Source of the DNA: Syntrophorhabdaceae bacterium PtaU1.Bin034 | GTDB taxonomy: Bacteria > Desulfobacterota_G > Syntrophorhabdia > Syntrophorhabdales > WCHB1-27 | Length of the DNA: 11,907 bases | NCBI GenBank assembly: GCA_002067405.1 | Contig: MVRP01000125.1 | Coordinates: forward strand, 1-11,907 | Direction: 5' to 3' | Shown: piece by piece, positions 1 to 6,410 of the stretch | Layout of the letters: every line of letters starts with the position of its first letter | Numbering within the stretch: the first letter of the stretch is position 1 | Program-made: the position numbers and the translations under genes | The notes under the pieces: generated by a model | The model's database searches: none | Seen by the model: only the letters and a program-made list of their open reading frames with translations | Told to the model about the DNA's origin: nothing

Positions 1-688
1 CCCCCGGCTCACCGTTCAGCCACGCCATTTCGATCATCTTGTCCCATATCTCGCGGGCCTTGACGGTTTTCCTCGTCTCTCCGTCGAACCGGAGAGAGAA
101 AAGACTTGAGGTCTTTACGGCATCCATGAATTCGTCTGTGACGGCGACCGAGATATTGAAATTGCCGAAGTCGCCATCGCACGATTTGAGACTAATGAAG
201 TCCAGAATATCCGGATGGTCTACCCGGAGCATCCCCATGTTGGCGCCTCGTCTGGTTCCGCCCTGCTTCATTACCTCGGTGCTCGTGTTGAAGATCTTCA
301 TGAAGGAGCACGGCCCGCTCGCCAGACCGTTTGTCGTTCCGACTCTGTCGCCTTTTGGTCGGAGCCGTGAAAAGCTGAATCCCGTTCCTCCGCCCATCTT
401 GTGGACCAGGGCAGCCTGTTTCGCCGCGTCAAAGATATCTTCAATTGAATCCTCGACGGGAAGCACGAAGCACGCGGACATGGTAAAATCGGGTCGACCC
501 GCGTTGGTGAGGGTCGGTGTGTTCGGAAGGAAAAGGCAATCATGCATCATGGTGAAGAATTCCTCCCTCTGTTCGTCGGTTGTAGCAACGGCTTCAGATA
601 CCCGTCTGCAGAGGCCCGGCCAGTCTTCGATGACATTTCCGCGTGCATCCTTCCGGAAATAGCGCTCTCTGAGTATGTCCTCTCTCAT
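1..688 (-). CDS. nrdJ: Class II (adenosylcobalamin-dependent) ribonucleotide reductase, N-terminal part
   Basis: The first 229 codons are present; the rest lies beyond the left edge. The enzyme reduces ribonucleotides to deoxyribonucleotides in the cytoplasm, using a B12-derived radical in place of an oxygen-dependent cofactor. Visible family motifs are NTPTLTNAG (about residues 56-64), SACFVLPV with the likely redox cysteine C73, GGGTGFSFSRLRP (99-111), GPCSFMKIFN (125-134) and GGTRRGANMG (143-152). These match class II NrdJ large subunits. There is no ATP-cone ahead of the catalytic domain, and the protein starts only about ten residues before the conserved RYF segment, so the N-terminus is short. 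The ATG follows the ssb stop by 10 bp, and its Shine-Dalgarno (GAGGAGG) overlaps that TGA, indicating co-transcription and coupling with ssb. Identification is firm; overall length cannot be judged. Confidence 0.93.
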   Translation of the reverse strand, partial: MREDILRERYFRKDARGNVIEDWPGLCRRVSEAVATTDEQREEFFTMMHDCLFLPNTPTLTNAGRPDFTMSACFVLPVEDSIEDIFDAAKQAALVHKMGGGTGFSFSRLRPKGDRVGTTNGLASGPCSFMKIFNTSTEVMKQGGTRRGANMGMLRVDHPDILDFISLKSCDGDFGNFNISVAVTDEFMDAVKTSSLFSLRFDGETRKTVKAREIWDKMIEMAWLNGEPG

Positions 689-698
689 GGCCGCCTCC

Positions 699-1091
699 TC
701 ATAACGGAATGTCATCTTCATCGGGTTCATGGACGAAATCGTCTTCCCGATCGGAACTTTGTCTCGATGCATTGGGTTTTGCCGAGAGGAACTGGATCTT
801 CTGAAGGACTATTTCGAACTTGTTATGCTTCGCGCCTTCTTTGTCCTCCCACTTTCTGATTTGTGGGTCTCCCTTGATGAACACGAGCTTACCCGTGTCG
901 AGATACTCGGCGCATAATTCGGCTTTGTTCCTGAAGGCGATGACGTCAAAGTAGGTGACGCTGTCATTTACTTCGCCTTTACCTTTTTTGTTCACTGCGA
1001 CACTGAAGTTGCATATGGGCATGCCGGTCGGAGAAAACTGCAAGTTGGGCTTTCTCGTCAGGCGGCCGATCAATTCTATCTCCGCATACAT
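699..1091 (-). CDS. ssb: Single-stranded DNA-binding protein
   Basis: The gene encodes a 130-residue SSB that coats single-stranded DNA during replication, recombination and repair. The OB-fold covers about residues 1-105, with the opening MYAEIELIGRLTRKP, the central FDVIAFRNKAELCAEYLDTG and the KLVFIKG strand. The linker after it is short (about 15 residues). It leads to an acidic tail ending DEDDIPL, the partner-docking tip found in bacterial SSBs. The tip ends in Leu where the classical sequence has Phe. The tryptophan commonly found after the FDVV strand is Phe here. At 130 residues it is shorter than the E. coli protein (178) because of its reduced linker. The ATG is preceded by an excellent Shine-Dalgarno. 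Its pairing with nrdJ couples dNTP supply to replication or repair. Confidence 0.93.
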   Translation of the reverse strand: MYAEIELIGRLTRKPNLQFSPTGMPICNFSVAVNKKGKGEVNDSVTYFDVIAFRNKAELCAEYLDTGKLVFIKGDPQIRKWEDKEGAKHNKFEIVLQKIQFLSAKPNASRQSSDREDDFVHEPDEDDIPL

Positions 1092-1100
1092 GGGCGCATC

Positions 1101-1108
1101 CCTCCTTT
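1101..1108 (-). promoter_or_regulatory. Shine-Dalgarno of ssb
   Basis: On the minus strand AAAGGAGG lies 9 nt ahead of the ssb ATG at 1091 and fixes that start. I see no convincing -10/-35 pair in the 190-bp spacer between ssb and the divergent lytic transglycosylase gene. Confidence 0.7.
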
Positions 1109-1281
1109 TGGATTGTTTTGGATGAAAACAAAAAGGCCACGATCAACACGACGACAGGCCGGTGACAGTGGCATTTTCGGTGAACCTAATGAAGGTACTG
1201 AACTATCGCTATATTACCTGGTTTCCCGTTCGTGGGGAGCGACATCGGCAAATCGCATTAGCTGTTGCCGGAGTAATACCG

Positions 1282-1749
1282 ATGACGAGACTGATGAAAT
1301 ACATCCTCACCAGCGTTCTCTCGGCCAGGAAGCACATCTTTGCAGTTGCCTTCCTATTGATAGCCGCCCAGTGTGTCTCGGCCTTTTGCTTCGAAGAGGC
1401 CGGCCAGAGATACGGGGTATCACCGCAGCTTCTCTGGGCCATCGCGAAAACGGAAAGCAATTTCAATGCGACTGCCGTCAACTATAACAACAACGGCTCG
1501 TTTGATTATGGCGTGATGCAGATAAACTCGTCCTGGTACAGAGAGCTGGGTGCCGATAGATGGATGCGCCTCGGCGACGCCTGTTACAACGTCAACGTGG
1601 GGGCGTGGATATTGAGTAGATGCGTGCAACGGTGGGGTTACACGTGGACAGCGGTCGGATGCTACAACGGGGCTTCAAAGGACAAAATGACCGTATACGC
1701 TCACAGGGTCCACAGGAATCTAAAGACAGCTGCGCAGCACATTCGGTGA
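1282..1749 (+). CDS. Secreted lytic transglycosylase, VirB1/IpgF/IagB-like
   Basis: This is a 155-residue exported enzyme predicted to cleave peptidoglycan glycan strands. The N-terminus has a Sec signal: basic residues, a hydrophobic run FAVAFLLIAAQCV (about 20-32) and a probable cleavage after VSA (residue 34). The mature part is a small SLT domain. It shows the catalytic Glu58 in AIAKTESN, GVMQINSSWY (78-87), and the CYNG segment (127-130) that replaces the usual AYNAG. Five cysteines (31, 36, 101, 114, 127) are present, four in the mature protein and able to form disulfides in the periplasm. An in-frame upstream ATG at 1162 exists, but the start at 1282 has CGGAG 8 nt before it and places the signal peptide properly. 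Family members serve type III/IV secretion, pili or conjugation; no such genes are visible here, so the partner is unknown. Confidence 0.85.
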   Translation: MTRLMKYILTSVLSARKHIFAVAFLLIAAQCVSAFCFEEAGQRYGVSPQLLWAIAKTESNFNATAVNYNNNGSFDYGVMQINSSWYRELGADRWMRLGDACYNVNVGAWILSRCVQRWGYTWTAVGCYNGASKDKMTVYAHRVHRNLKTAAQHIR

Positions 1750-1771
1750 GCCGTTATGAGGGATAACGGCT
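1749..1771 (+). terminator. Hairpin at the 3' end of the transglycosylase gene
   Basis: AGCCGTTAT and ATAACGGCT form a perfect 9-bp stem around a 5-nt loop, starting on the last base of the stop codon. No T-run follows, so it is not a standard intrinsic terminator. It may stabilise the mRNA 3' end or assist termination between this gene and the convergent gajB. The rest of the 138-bp spacer to 1887 shows nothing else clear. Confidence 0.4.
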
Positions 1772-1887
1772 ATCCGCGCCCGCCATTCGGGAGGCGAAGA
1801 GGACTGAACTCATTTTTCACTCCCCGGTTAAAATCGGAAACTGTGCCGTATAGGCTGAAGCTTGTTTATTGGCCGAGCTCTCGTTGG

Positions 1888-3030
1888 TCACTCTTTTTCG
1901 TCTGGTATATACTTTCTAATCCCTTCAACATACTCACCGTCATCATAGTCGCATACAATTCCCACGCTATGCCTCGCCCTTGTTACGGCTACATAGAACT
2001 TGGCTCGCACGCTCTCGATTTCCGACAAATCTCCACTTTTTAGAAAACGCCTGATCTTCTCGGTCGGATATATCAAAACCCTGTCAAATCCCAATCCTTT
2101 AGATGCCCCATAGTTCAGATCTGGCAGGCGAGCCTCCCGATAATGTAGTTTCGTTATCGGCTTGTATCTTTCGTAGTAGATGTTGACATCTGCCTGTTTG
2201 ATGAGAAAAACGCCCAGGTGGCTCGGGGTATCCTTCCGGCAATCTTCGCAATCGCACGGCTCGCATGCGACATGCTCAGGATAGAGTTTTGACGCAAAAG
2301 CACAAATCCATTTGTTATTCCTGTGTGATTTGTTTAGGGAATTCGTATCAATTGAACAAGCTCCCTTCTTGCATTTCTCTTCGATGAATTCCTTTACTTT
2401 TCCGTTCCGGTACCGCTTGTGTAACGACGAATCATTGGTCGAATACGTTCCCTGTCTTGGGTCCCCGACCATTTGAATTGTCGAGCCAGACGCGAAGAGC
2501 AATTTCAAAAGCTCCAGGTCCCATCCTGCTAGATCCTGAACCTCGTCAATAAAGATGGCAGAGTATATTCTTGACAGCCTGTATATGACTTCATTGTTCG
2601 TTATTTGGTTGCATTCAAAGACGAATTTTGCGATCTTGTCAGAGTATATTCTGAGGTTCTTGGTGAAATAGAAGTTGTACGTATCGGATTCTCCCCAATA
2701 CACCGGCCTTCCGCTTTTATCTCGAAAGCGAAAGCCGGATTTTCCTTCAAAAAGGCAAAATCCTATCCTTTTGTAAAACAGATCGTCAGCCATGACGCCT
2801 TGATATGGTCTTACCCCGTGCTGTAACAAAAAGGAGAACCAGGTTTGTACAGTAATGTTCTTGGGAATGCACTTGTTTATTCTTATGATCTTGTTACGTA
2901 TTTCTTGTTCGTTGCCGTCAGTAAAGGTGGTAATTAGAACGTTGCCGTTCTCTATAGATAAGGCATCCCTCACGAGTCGGGTCGTTTTTCCCGATCCAGC
3001 CGCTGCAATAATAAGCCTGTTCTTGTTCAT
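1888..3030 (-). CDS. gajB: Gabija helicase GajB-like (UvrD/Rep superfamily 1)
   Basis: A 380-residue SF1 helicase. Visible motifs are Walker A AAAGSGKTT (9-17), motif Ia region ITTFTDGNEQEI, motif II IDEVQD (161-166, the UvrD-type DExQD), motif III MVGDPRQGTYS (187-197), motif IV LNKSHRN (232-238), motif V GASKGLGFDRVLI (308-320) and motif VI FYVAVTRAR (345-353). It lacks room for the large 1B/2B insertions of UvrD and is shorter than the B. cereus GajB described in the literature (about 490 residues). An unusual CX2CXCX2C cluster (C256, C259, C261, C264, with H253 nearby) could bind a metal. The ATG is 3 nt after the gajA stop and has no Shine-Dalgarno, implying translational coupling. By family knowledge GajB senses or generates DNA ends that activate GajA; that role here is inferred from motifs and gene order. 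Confidence 0.82.
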   Translation of the reverse strand: MNKNRLIIAAAGSGKTTRLVRDALSIENGNVLITTFTDGNEQEIRNKIIRINKCIPKNITVQTWFSFLLQHGVRPYQGVMADDLFYKRIGFCLFEGKSGFRFRDKSGRPVYWGESDTYNFYFTKNLRIYSDKIAKFVFECNQITNNEVIYRLSRIYSAIFIDEVQDLAGWDLELLKLLFASGSTIQMVGDPRQGTYSTNDSSLHKRYRNGKVKEFIEEKCKKGACSIDTNSLNKSHRNNKWICAFASKLYPEHVACEPCDCEDCRKDTPSHLGVFLIKQADVNIYYERYKPITKLHYREARLPDLNYGASKGLGFDRVLIYPTEKIRRFLKSGDLSEIESVRAKFYVAVTRARHSVGIVCDYDDGEYVEGIRKYIPDEKE

Positions 3031-3033
3031 GTC

Positions 3034-4725
3034 TCAGTTGATTGCATCAAAGATATATTGAGGGAAGGCAATTATTTCGTTCGTATCGAATATTCTCAGT
3101 GCACATTCGGTCTTTTTGCTTCTCATATACTTGTGCAACTCGTCAATATCGACAAAATCCGTTCCCAATACGGCATTGACTTTCTTCAGTCCACCATTCG
3201 CCTTTACGAATTTCGGTTCAAGGGTGTTGTAGTTGAAGGGTCTTTGGTCTTTCCCAATTCTCAAACCCCCGATATCCTCGATTTCATCAAAACAGATTTG
3301 GATGAACTGCTTTTTGTTCTTACCGAGGTAGTCCTTGTACTTCTCGTTGACGGCAGCAACGTCGCCATCGTTGTCAGTGACAACAGCAACAGGCTTCGAT
3401 ATTTTGGAGGCAATCTCCAAGAATCGCAAAAAGGCCGTGCCAACTGAAATGACATCAACTTCATCATGAATGGGCAATCTGCCATCGTGTGCTGTTCGGT
3501 AAGCCTTTTGAACCACAAGCTCGTCGGAATCGCCTTCGACGAGAATCGCTTTCTTGCAAAGAATCAGCCTCAGCGTATCGTAGCCCGATAGCCTTTCAAA
3601 ATAGTCTTTTGTCCCAGAGGAGAGGTCTCCGAACCTGACTTCCTTTCTCAACTGTGTTTCGGCATCGACATTCAGGAGAATCAGACTGTCAAGACCCAGC
3701 TTGTTGGCTACGAAGCTACTATGAGTCGAAATGATGACTTGCTTTGCAACATTCGCGTCTTTAATATGTCTAATCAACTGGTTAAGTTTTGTGTGCGAAA
3801 GATGATTCTCTGGTTCCTCGAGAAGAAGGACATTAGCTTCCTGCGACTTCTTGTGACTTAACGCGAGTTTTGTTTTTACGATACACTGCTCGCCTTTCCC
3901 CACGTGATGAAATGGTACGTCATCCAAATAGGTTACGAGGCTGGTTTCCCAAGCGTTTCTGTTAGAAAGATCCACAGACAACTCGACTTTCTTATCGGAT
4001 ATGTTGACTGCGTCCCTGATGAGTTCATTTACACGCCTGATCGCAGGGTCATTCATGAAGGCGTCCCTCATTTTTCGGTGAGCTTGGTCTACTTTAATCT
4101 TGTCGGGCGCTTCAAGATGGTCTCTCAGAATGCGGGCAATATAGACATCGGAACCGTTTTGATAGCGGTGGCTAGACGAATCGATAAGGGCGGACTTAAT
4201 CGGGATGGTCGCTGGAGTGACCCTCTCATCGCGAGCAAAGGAAGACCACAAGAAGTGGTAGTACTCTATCGGAATTGATTGGACATCCCCGGATTTCACC
4301 AGCTCTTCGTAATACGGGAGATGGGTTTCGTTAAGGCCTATTCTTAGCTGGACCCCGCACGCCTTTTGTTTCGTAGAATTGCCATTTCCTTCAAACAACG
4401 CCCTTAAGGAGTCGTCTTCTACCCCGTCGATGAATACTTCGATGATTATCTCTGGCGGCAGGGGTATGGGTTCCACCTCAATTGGCCCCTTTAAGCTCTG
4501 CAGGTATTCATTTCGCGTACCATTATTGAAGATATCCTGAGTCAACTCTAATCTCAGATGCTTGCCATTCAGCAAGCCGGACAGCGCTAGGTGCATCGCT
4601 TCAAGAATGGTAGATTTCCCCGTCTCATTGTTTCCAACGAGGACGTTCAGCCCTCTGTTCAGATCCAGACAAAATCGGCCTTTGAAGCATTTGAAGTTCA
4701 GGATCGTAACTTTAGAAATGTACAC
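3034..4725 (-). CDS. gajA: Gabija nuclease GajA-like: OLD-family ATPase with TOPRIM domain
   Basis: A 563-residue OLD (overcoming lysogenization defect) protein, close to the usual GajA length. The N-terminal ABC-type ATPase opens with YISKVTILNFKCF and has Walker A GNNETGKST (about 31-39), a degenerate signature GKGEQ (276-280), Walker B VLLLEEPE (299-306) and an H-loop STHSS (His335). The C-terminal TOPRIM nuclease shows ILVEGDSDE (Glu397), VVTDNDGD (Asp451, Asp453), TLEP (Glu503) and RSKKTECAL (Lys537/538), so the metal and catalytic residues look intact. In Gabija, GajA nicks or cuts DNA when nucleotides are depleted and forms a complex with GajB. I chose the GTG at 4725 because AGAGGTG sits 6 nt upstream; an in-frame GTG at 4734 is possible but has almost no spacing. 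The region looks A+T-richer than its neighbours. A different OLD-plus-UvrD defence variant is the main alternative. Confidence 0.86.
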   Translation of the reverse strand: MYISKVTILNFKCFKGRFCLDLNRGLNVLVGNNETGKSTILEAMHLALSGLLNGKHLRLELTQDIFNNGTRNEYLQSLKGPIEVEPIPLPPEIIIEVFIDGVEDDSLRALFEGNGNSTKQKACGVQLRIGLNETHLPYYEELVKSGDVQSIPIEYYHFLWSSFARDERVTPATIPIKSALIDSSSHRYQNGSDVYIARILRDHLEAPDKIKVDQAHRKMRDAFMNDPAIRRVNELIRDAVNISDKKVELSVDLSNRNAWETSLVTYLDDVPFHHVGKGEQCIVKTKLALSHKKSQEANVLLLEEPENHLSHTKLNQLIRHIKDANVAKQVIISTHSSFVANKLGLDSLILLNVDAETQLRKEVRFGDLSSGTKDYFERLSGYDTLRLILCKKAILVEGDSDELVVQKAYRTAHDGRLPIHDEVDVISVGTAFLRFLEIASKISKPVAVVTDNDGDVAAVNEKYKDYLGKNKKQFIQICFDEIEDIGGLRIGKDQRPFNYNTLEPKFVKANGGLKKVNAVLGTDFVDIDELHKYMRSKKTECALRIFDTNEIIAFPQYIFDAIN

Positions 4726-5084
4726 TGCGTGCACCTCTCATGCTTGCTTGTGCGTGGTATCGCACAATTCTGGAACCTAAGACCCCGGGGCCGAGGAGCT
4801 CGGAGGAACCGTTATTGATGCTAAGACGTTCGGCTTTCCACCGTCCCGGACCACACGTCTCGTGTCGCACGGGCTTTGTCGCCGCCCCAGCCAATTCTTA
4901 CCATCCGAAAGAAGGCTGTGCAAGGAGAAAAGCAGACTGAGGGTCACAGGAGGGGAGCCTAAATAAGGCGGCCTGGACCTTGCCACGGGCACATATCAAC
5001 GCGCGCAGCATGTTGTGATGGCCAAGAAAAGGCACTTGAGGTATCATCAAGCGGCTCCTGTAGCAGAAGGACGAGTGATATCGC
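4726..5084. other. Divergent spacer between gajA and the UDG-family gene
   Basis: No ORF here has recognisable motifs on either strand. It must hold the control regions for two divergent genes, but I see no confident -35/-10 pair. Short inverted repeats are visible: CCGAG-GAG-CTCGG (4791-4803), ACACG-TCT-CGTGT (4853-4865) and CTTGA-7 nt-TCAAG (5035-5051), the last lying 33 bp before the UDG start. These may be operators or chance. Confidence 0.45.
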
Positions 5085-5744
5085 ATGACCAGAGAAAGAA
5101 TGGTTCTTCAAGACCTATGGGACTTCATAGAGAAGGAGGTTTTTCCATTCCAAACCTCCGACTGCATCTTCAATCAATACAGCCAGGCGAGCGAGCACGA
5201 CCTTGCGAACGGCGACGGCATCAGACGAGATAATCTTCGCCGCTACGTATCGCATTTCAAGTCACGACCAACAATTCTCCTCGTCGGTGAAGCCGCTGGA
5301 TATCGTGGCTGCCGGTTTGGCGCAATCCCTTTTACATCCGAAGCACATCTTCTCGTGAAGGTGCCTGTGGGCGGACAGATATCAAGTCGGAGGTCGACCC
5401 CTTGGGTCGAACCGAGCGCGAAACTGTTTTGGCATAATCTAAAACCCTTCTCTCAAAACTTTTTTGTATGGAACGCCTTACCCTTCCATCCGTATCAAGA
5501 GGGCAATCTGCTATCCAACAGAACACCCACCAAAAAGGAGTTTGCCGATCACAAACAACTTCTCGCCGGTATGCTTGACATCCTGAAACCTGCTCAAATT
5601 GCGGCGATTGGCAAGCAAGCCGAATCGTTGCTCCTCGCACTTGGTCATTCATGTACCTACGTGAGGCATCCATCGTACGGCGGAAAAAGAGAATTTGAGG
5701 AGGGCCTGAAGAGACTCTTCCCAGATGCTGAGCTGACCCGGTAG
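5085..5744 (+). CDS. Uracil-DNA glycosylase superfamily protein
   Basis: A 219-residue cytoplasmic protein of the UDG superfamily (UDG-like fold, PF03167 type). These enzymes remove uracil or damaged bases from DNA. Motif 1 is LLVGEAAGYRGCRFGAIPFT (65-84), where GEAxGYRG is the water-activating and substrate-binding loop. The NALPFHPYQ segment (130-138) supplies the base-binding Asn130, IGKQAESL (175-182) is the conserved internal element, and VRHPSYGG (193-200) is the leucine-loop/HPS motif with His195. Only three scattered cysteines (27, 76, 190) are present, so it is not an iron-sulfur family 4 or 5 enzyme. The nearest Shine-Dalgarno-like string, AGAAGGA, lies 13 nt before the ATG, which is long; a second ATG five codons on (5100) is possible. 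It is divergent from gajA. The exact substrate cannot be read from sequence. Confidence 0.82.
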   Translation: MTRERMVLQDLWDFIEKEVFPFQTSDCIFNQYSQASEHDLANGDGIRRDNLRRYVSHFKSRPTILLVGEAAGYRGCRFGAIPFTSEAHLLVKVPVGGQISSRRSTPWVEPSAKLFWHNLKPFSQNFFVWNALPFHPYQEGNLLSNRTPTKKEFADHKQLLAGMLDILKPAQIAAIGKQAESLLLALGHSCTYVRHPSYGGKREFEEGLKRLFPDAELTR

Positions 5745-5926
5745 CTGCTACTGCTGCAAGGGCCAAGAATTTTCTGCGAAAGTAATATACCCGCAAATCA
5801 ATATCTTCATTAGGCGCCAGCCGAAAACATTTCCACTACCCAGCACCCTTTGTCAGAAAGGGAGATAACCACCTCTTTACTGTTTCACCCCATCCATCCT
5901 GCAGGGGGAATTTCGCATATTTACAC

Positions 5927-5947
5927 CCCCACGGGCAGGAAGTGGGG
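5927..5947 (+). other. GC-rich hairpin just upstream of the 116-residue ORF
   Basis: CCCCAC and GTGGGG form a 6-bp stem with a 9-nt loop, ending 10 nt before the Shine-Dalgarno of the gene at 5973. It lacks a T-run, so it is more likely leader structure than a terminator. The surrounding spacer 5745-5972 otherwise shows nothing I can name. Confidence 0.3.
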
Positions 5948-5972
5948 AAATACCATTAAGAGGAGACCTATC

Positions 5973-6323
5973 ATGATATTGGCAGGCATACATGCAGAAG
6001 CCACAGGCGCTTTTTACACGATGATATCCGGAGATCGCCAGGACCTTAAAAAAAAGCTTGCGCGGGTCCAGGATAATGCCGACGAACTTTTGGCCCTGAT
6101 CAAAGAGAACGTGACGGAAGAACAGGCGATGCGTTACGGTTTCATCACGAATATCGTAAAGGCCCTCGAAATGAGAGGCTACGGCAAACGAATCCGATTC
6201 AAGGAAAGCCAACTGCCCGCATTGCCGAAGGAAGACGTAAAAACACCGGATAATCTCGGATCGCTGCCATACCCCGGGATACTGGAGAGAAGGGGCCTTG
6301 TGGCTTATGCAGCAAGGGCCTGA
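5973..6323 (+). CDS. Conserved-looking protein of unknown function, 116 residues
   Basis: I do not recognise this family. It is a small soluble protein with no signal peptide or membrane segment. It has a charged helical stretch DRQDLKKKLARVQDNADELLALIKENVTEEQ (about 21-51) likely to form a coiled coil or helical hairpin. It ends with a proline-rich tail containing LPALPKED and GSLPYPGILERR. The reading frame continues upstream to an ATG at 5850, but the start at 5973 has AAGAGGAG 7 nt before it and the upstream segment reads like non-coding sequence. The strong Shine-Dalgarno, clean stop and immediate intrinsic terminator argue that it is a real, separately expressed gene. It follows the UDG gene after 228 bp, so it is probably not in the same operon. 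Confidence 0.6.
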   Translation: MILAGIHAEATGAFYTMISGDRQDLKKKLARVQDNADELLALIKENVTEEQAMRYGFITNIVKALEMRGYGKRIRFKESQLPALPKEDVKTPDNLGSLPYPGILERRGLVAYAARA

Positions 6324-6339
6324 CCAAGCACCGCTTTCA

Positions 6340-6362
6340 GGGAGGGAAACCTCCCTTTTTTT
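6340..6362 (+). terminator. Intrinsic terminator after the 116-residue ORF
   Basis: GGGAGG and CCTCCC form a perfect 6-bp stem closed by a GAAA tetraloop and followed by seven T residues. It begins 16 bp after the stop codon at 6323 and serves the plus strand. The reverse orientation has no T-run, so it should not terminate the convergent PH-domain gene. Confidence 0.88.
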
Positions 6363-6410
6363 ATCGCCCACATTCTGCCCAGCGGTTTCCAACAGTAAAA
6401 AGGATCAGAG

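Noticed and set aside
39..662. 207-codon plus-strand ORF over the nrdJ region
   Set aside because: The minus strand reads as a clear class II ribonucleotide reductase in another frame; the plus-strand product has no motifs.
1162..1281. Upstream start for the lytic transglycosylase
   Set aside because: It would bury the signal peptide 40 residues inside the protein and has no good ribosome binding site.
1888..4725. PARIS (AriA/AriB) or a retron or Septu-type ATPase pair
   Set aside because: The ATPase has a full TOPRIM nuclease domain and its partner is a UvrD-like helicase, which fits Gabija and not those systems.
5850..5972. Longer N-terminus for the 116-residue protein, starting at 5850
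   Set aside because: The ATG at 5973 has AAGAGGAG at 7-nt spacing, while the upstream part contains a GC hairpin and reads like leader sequence.
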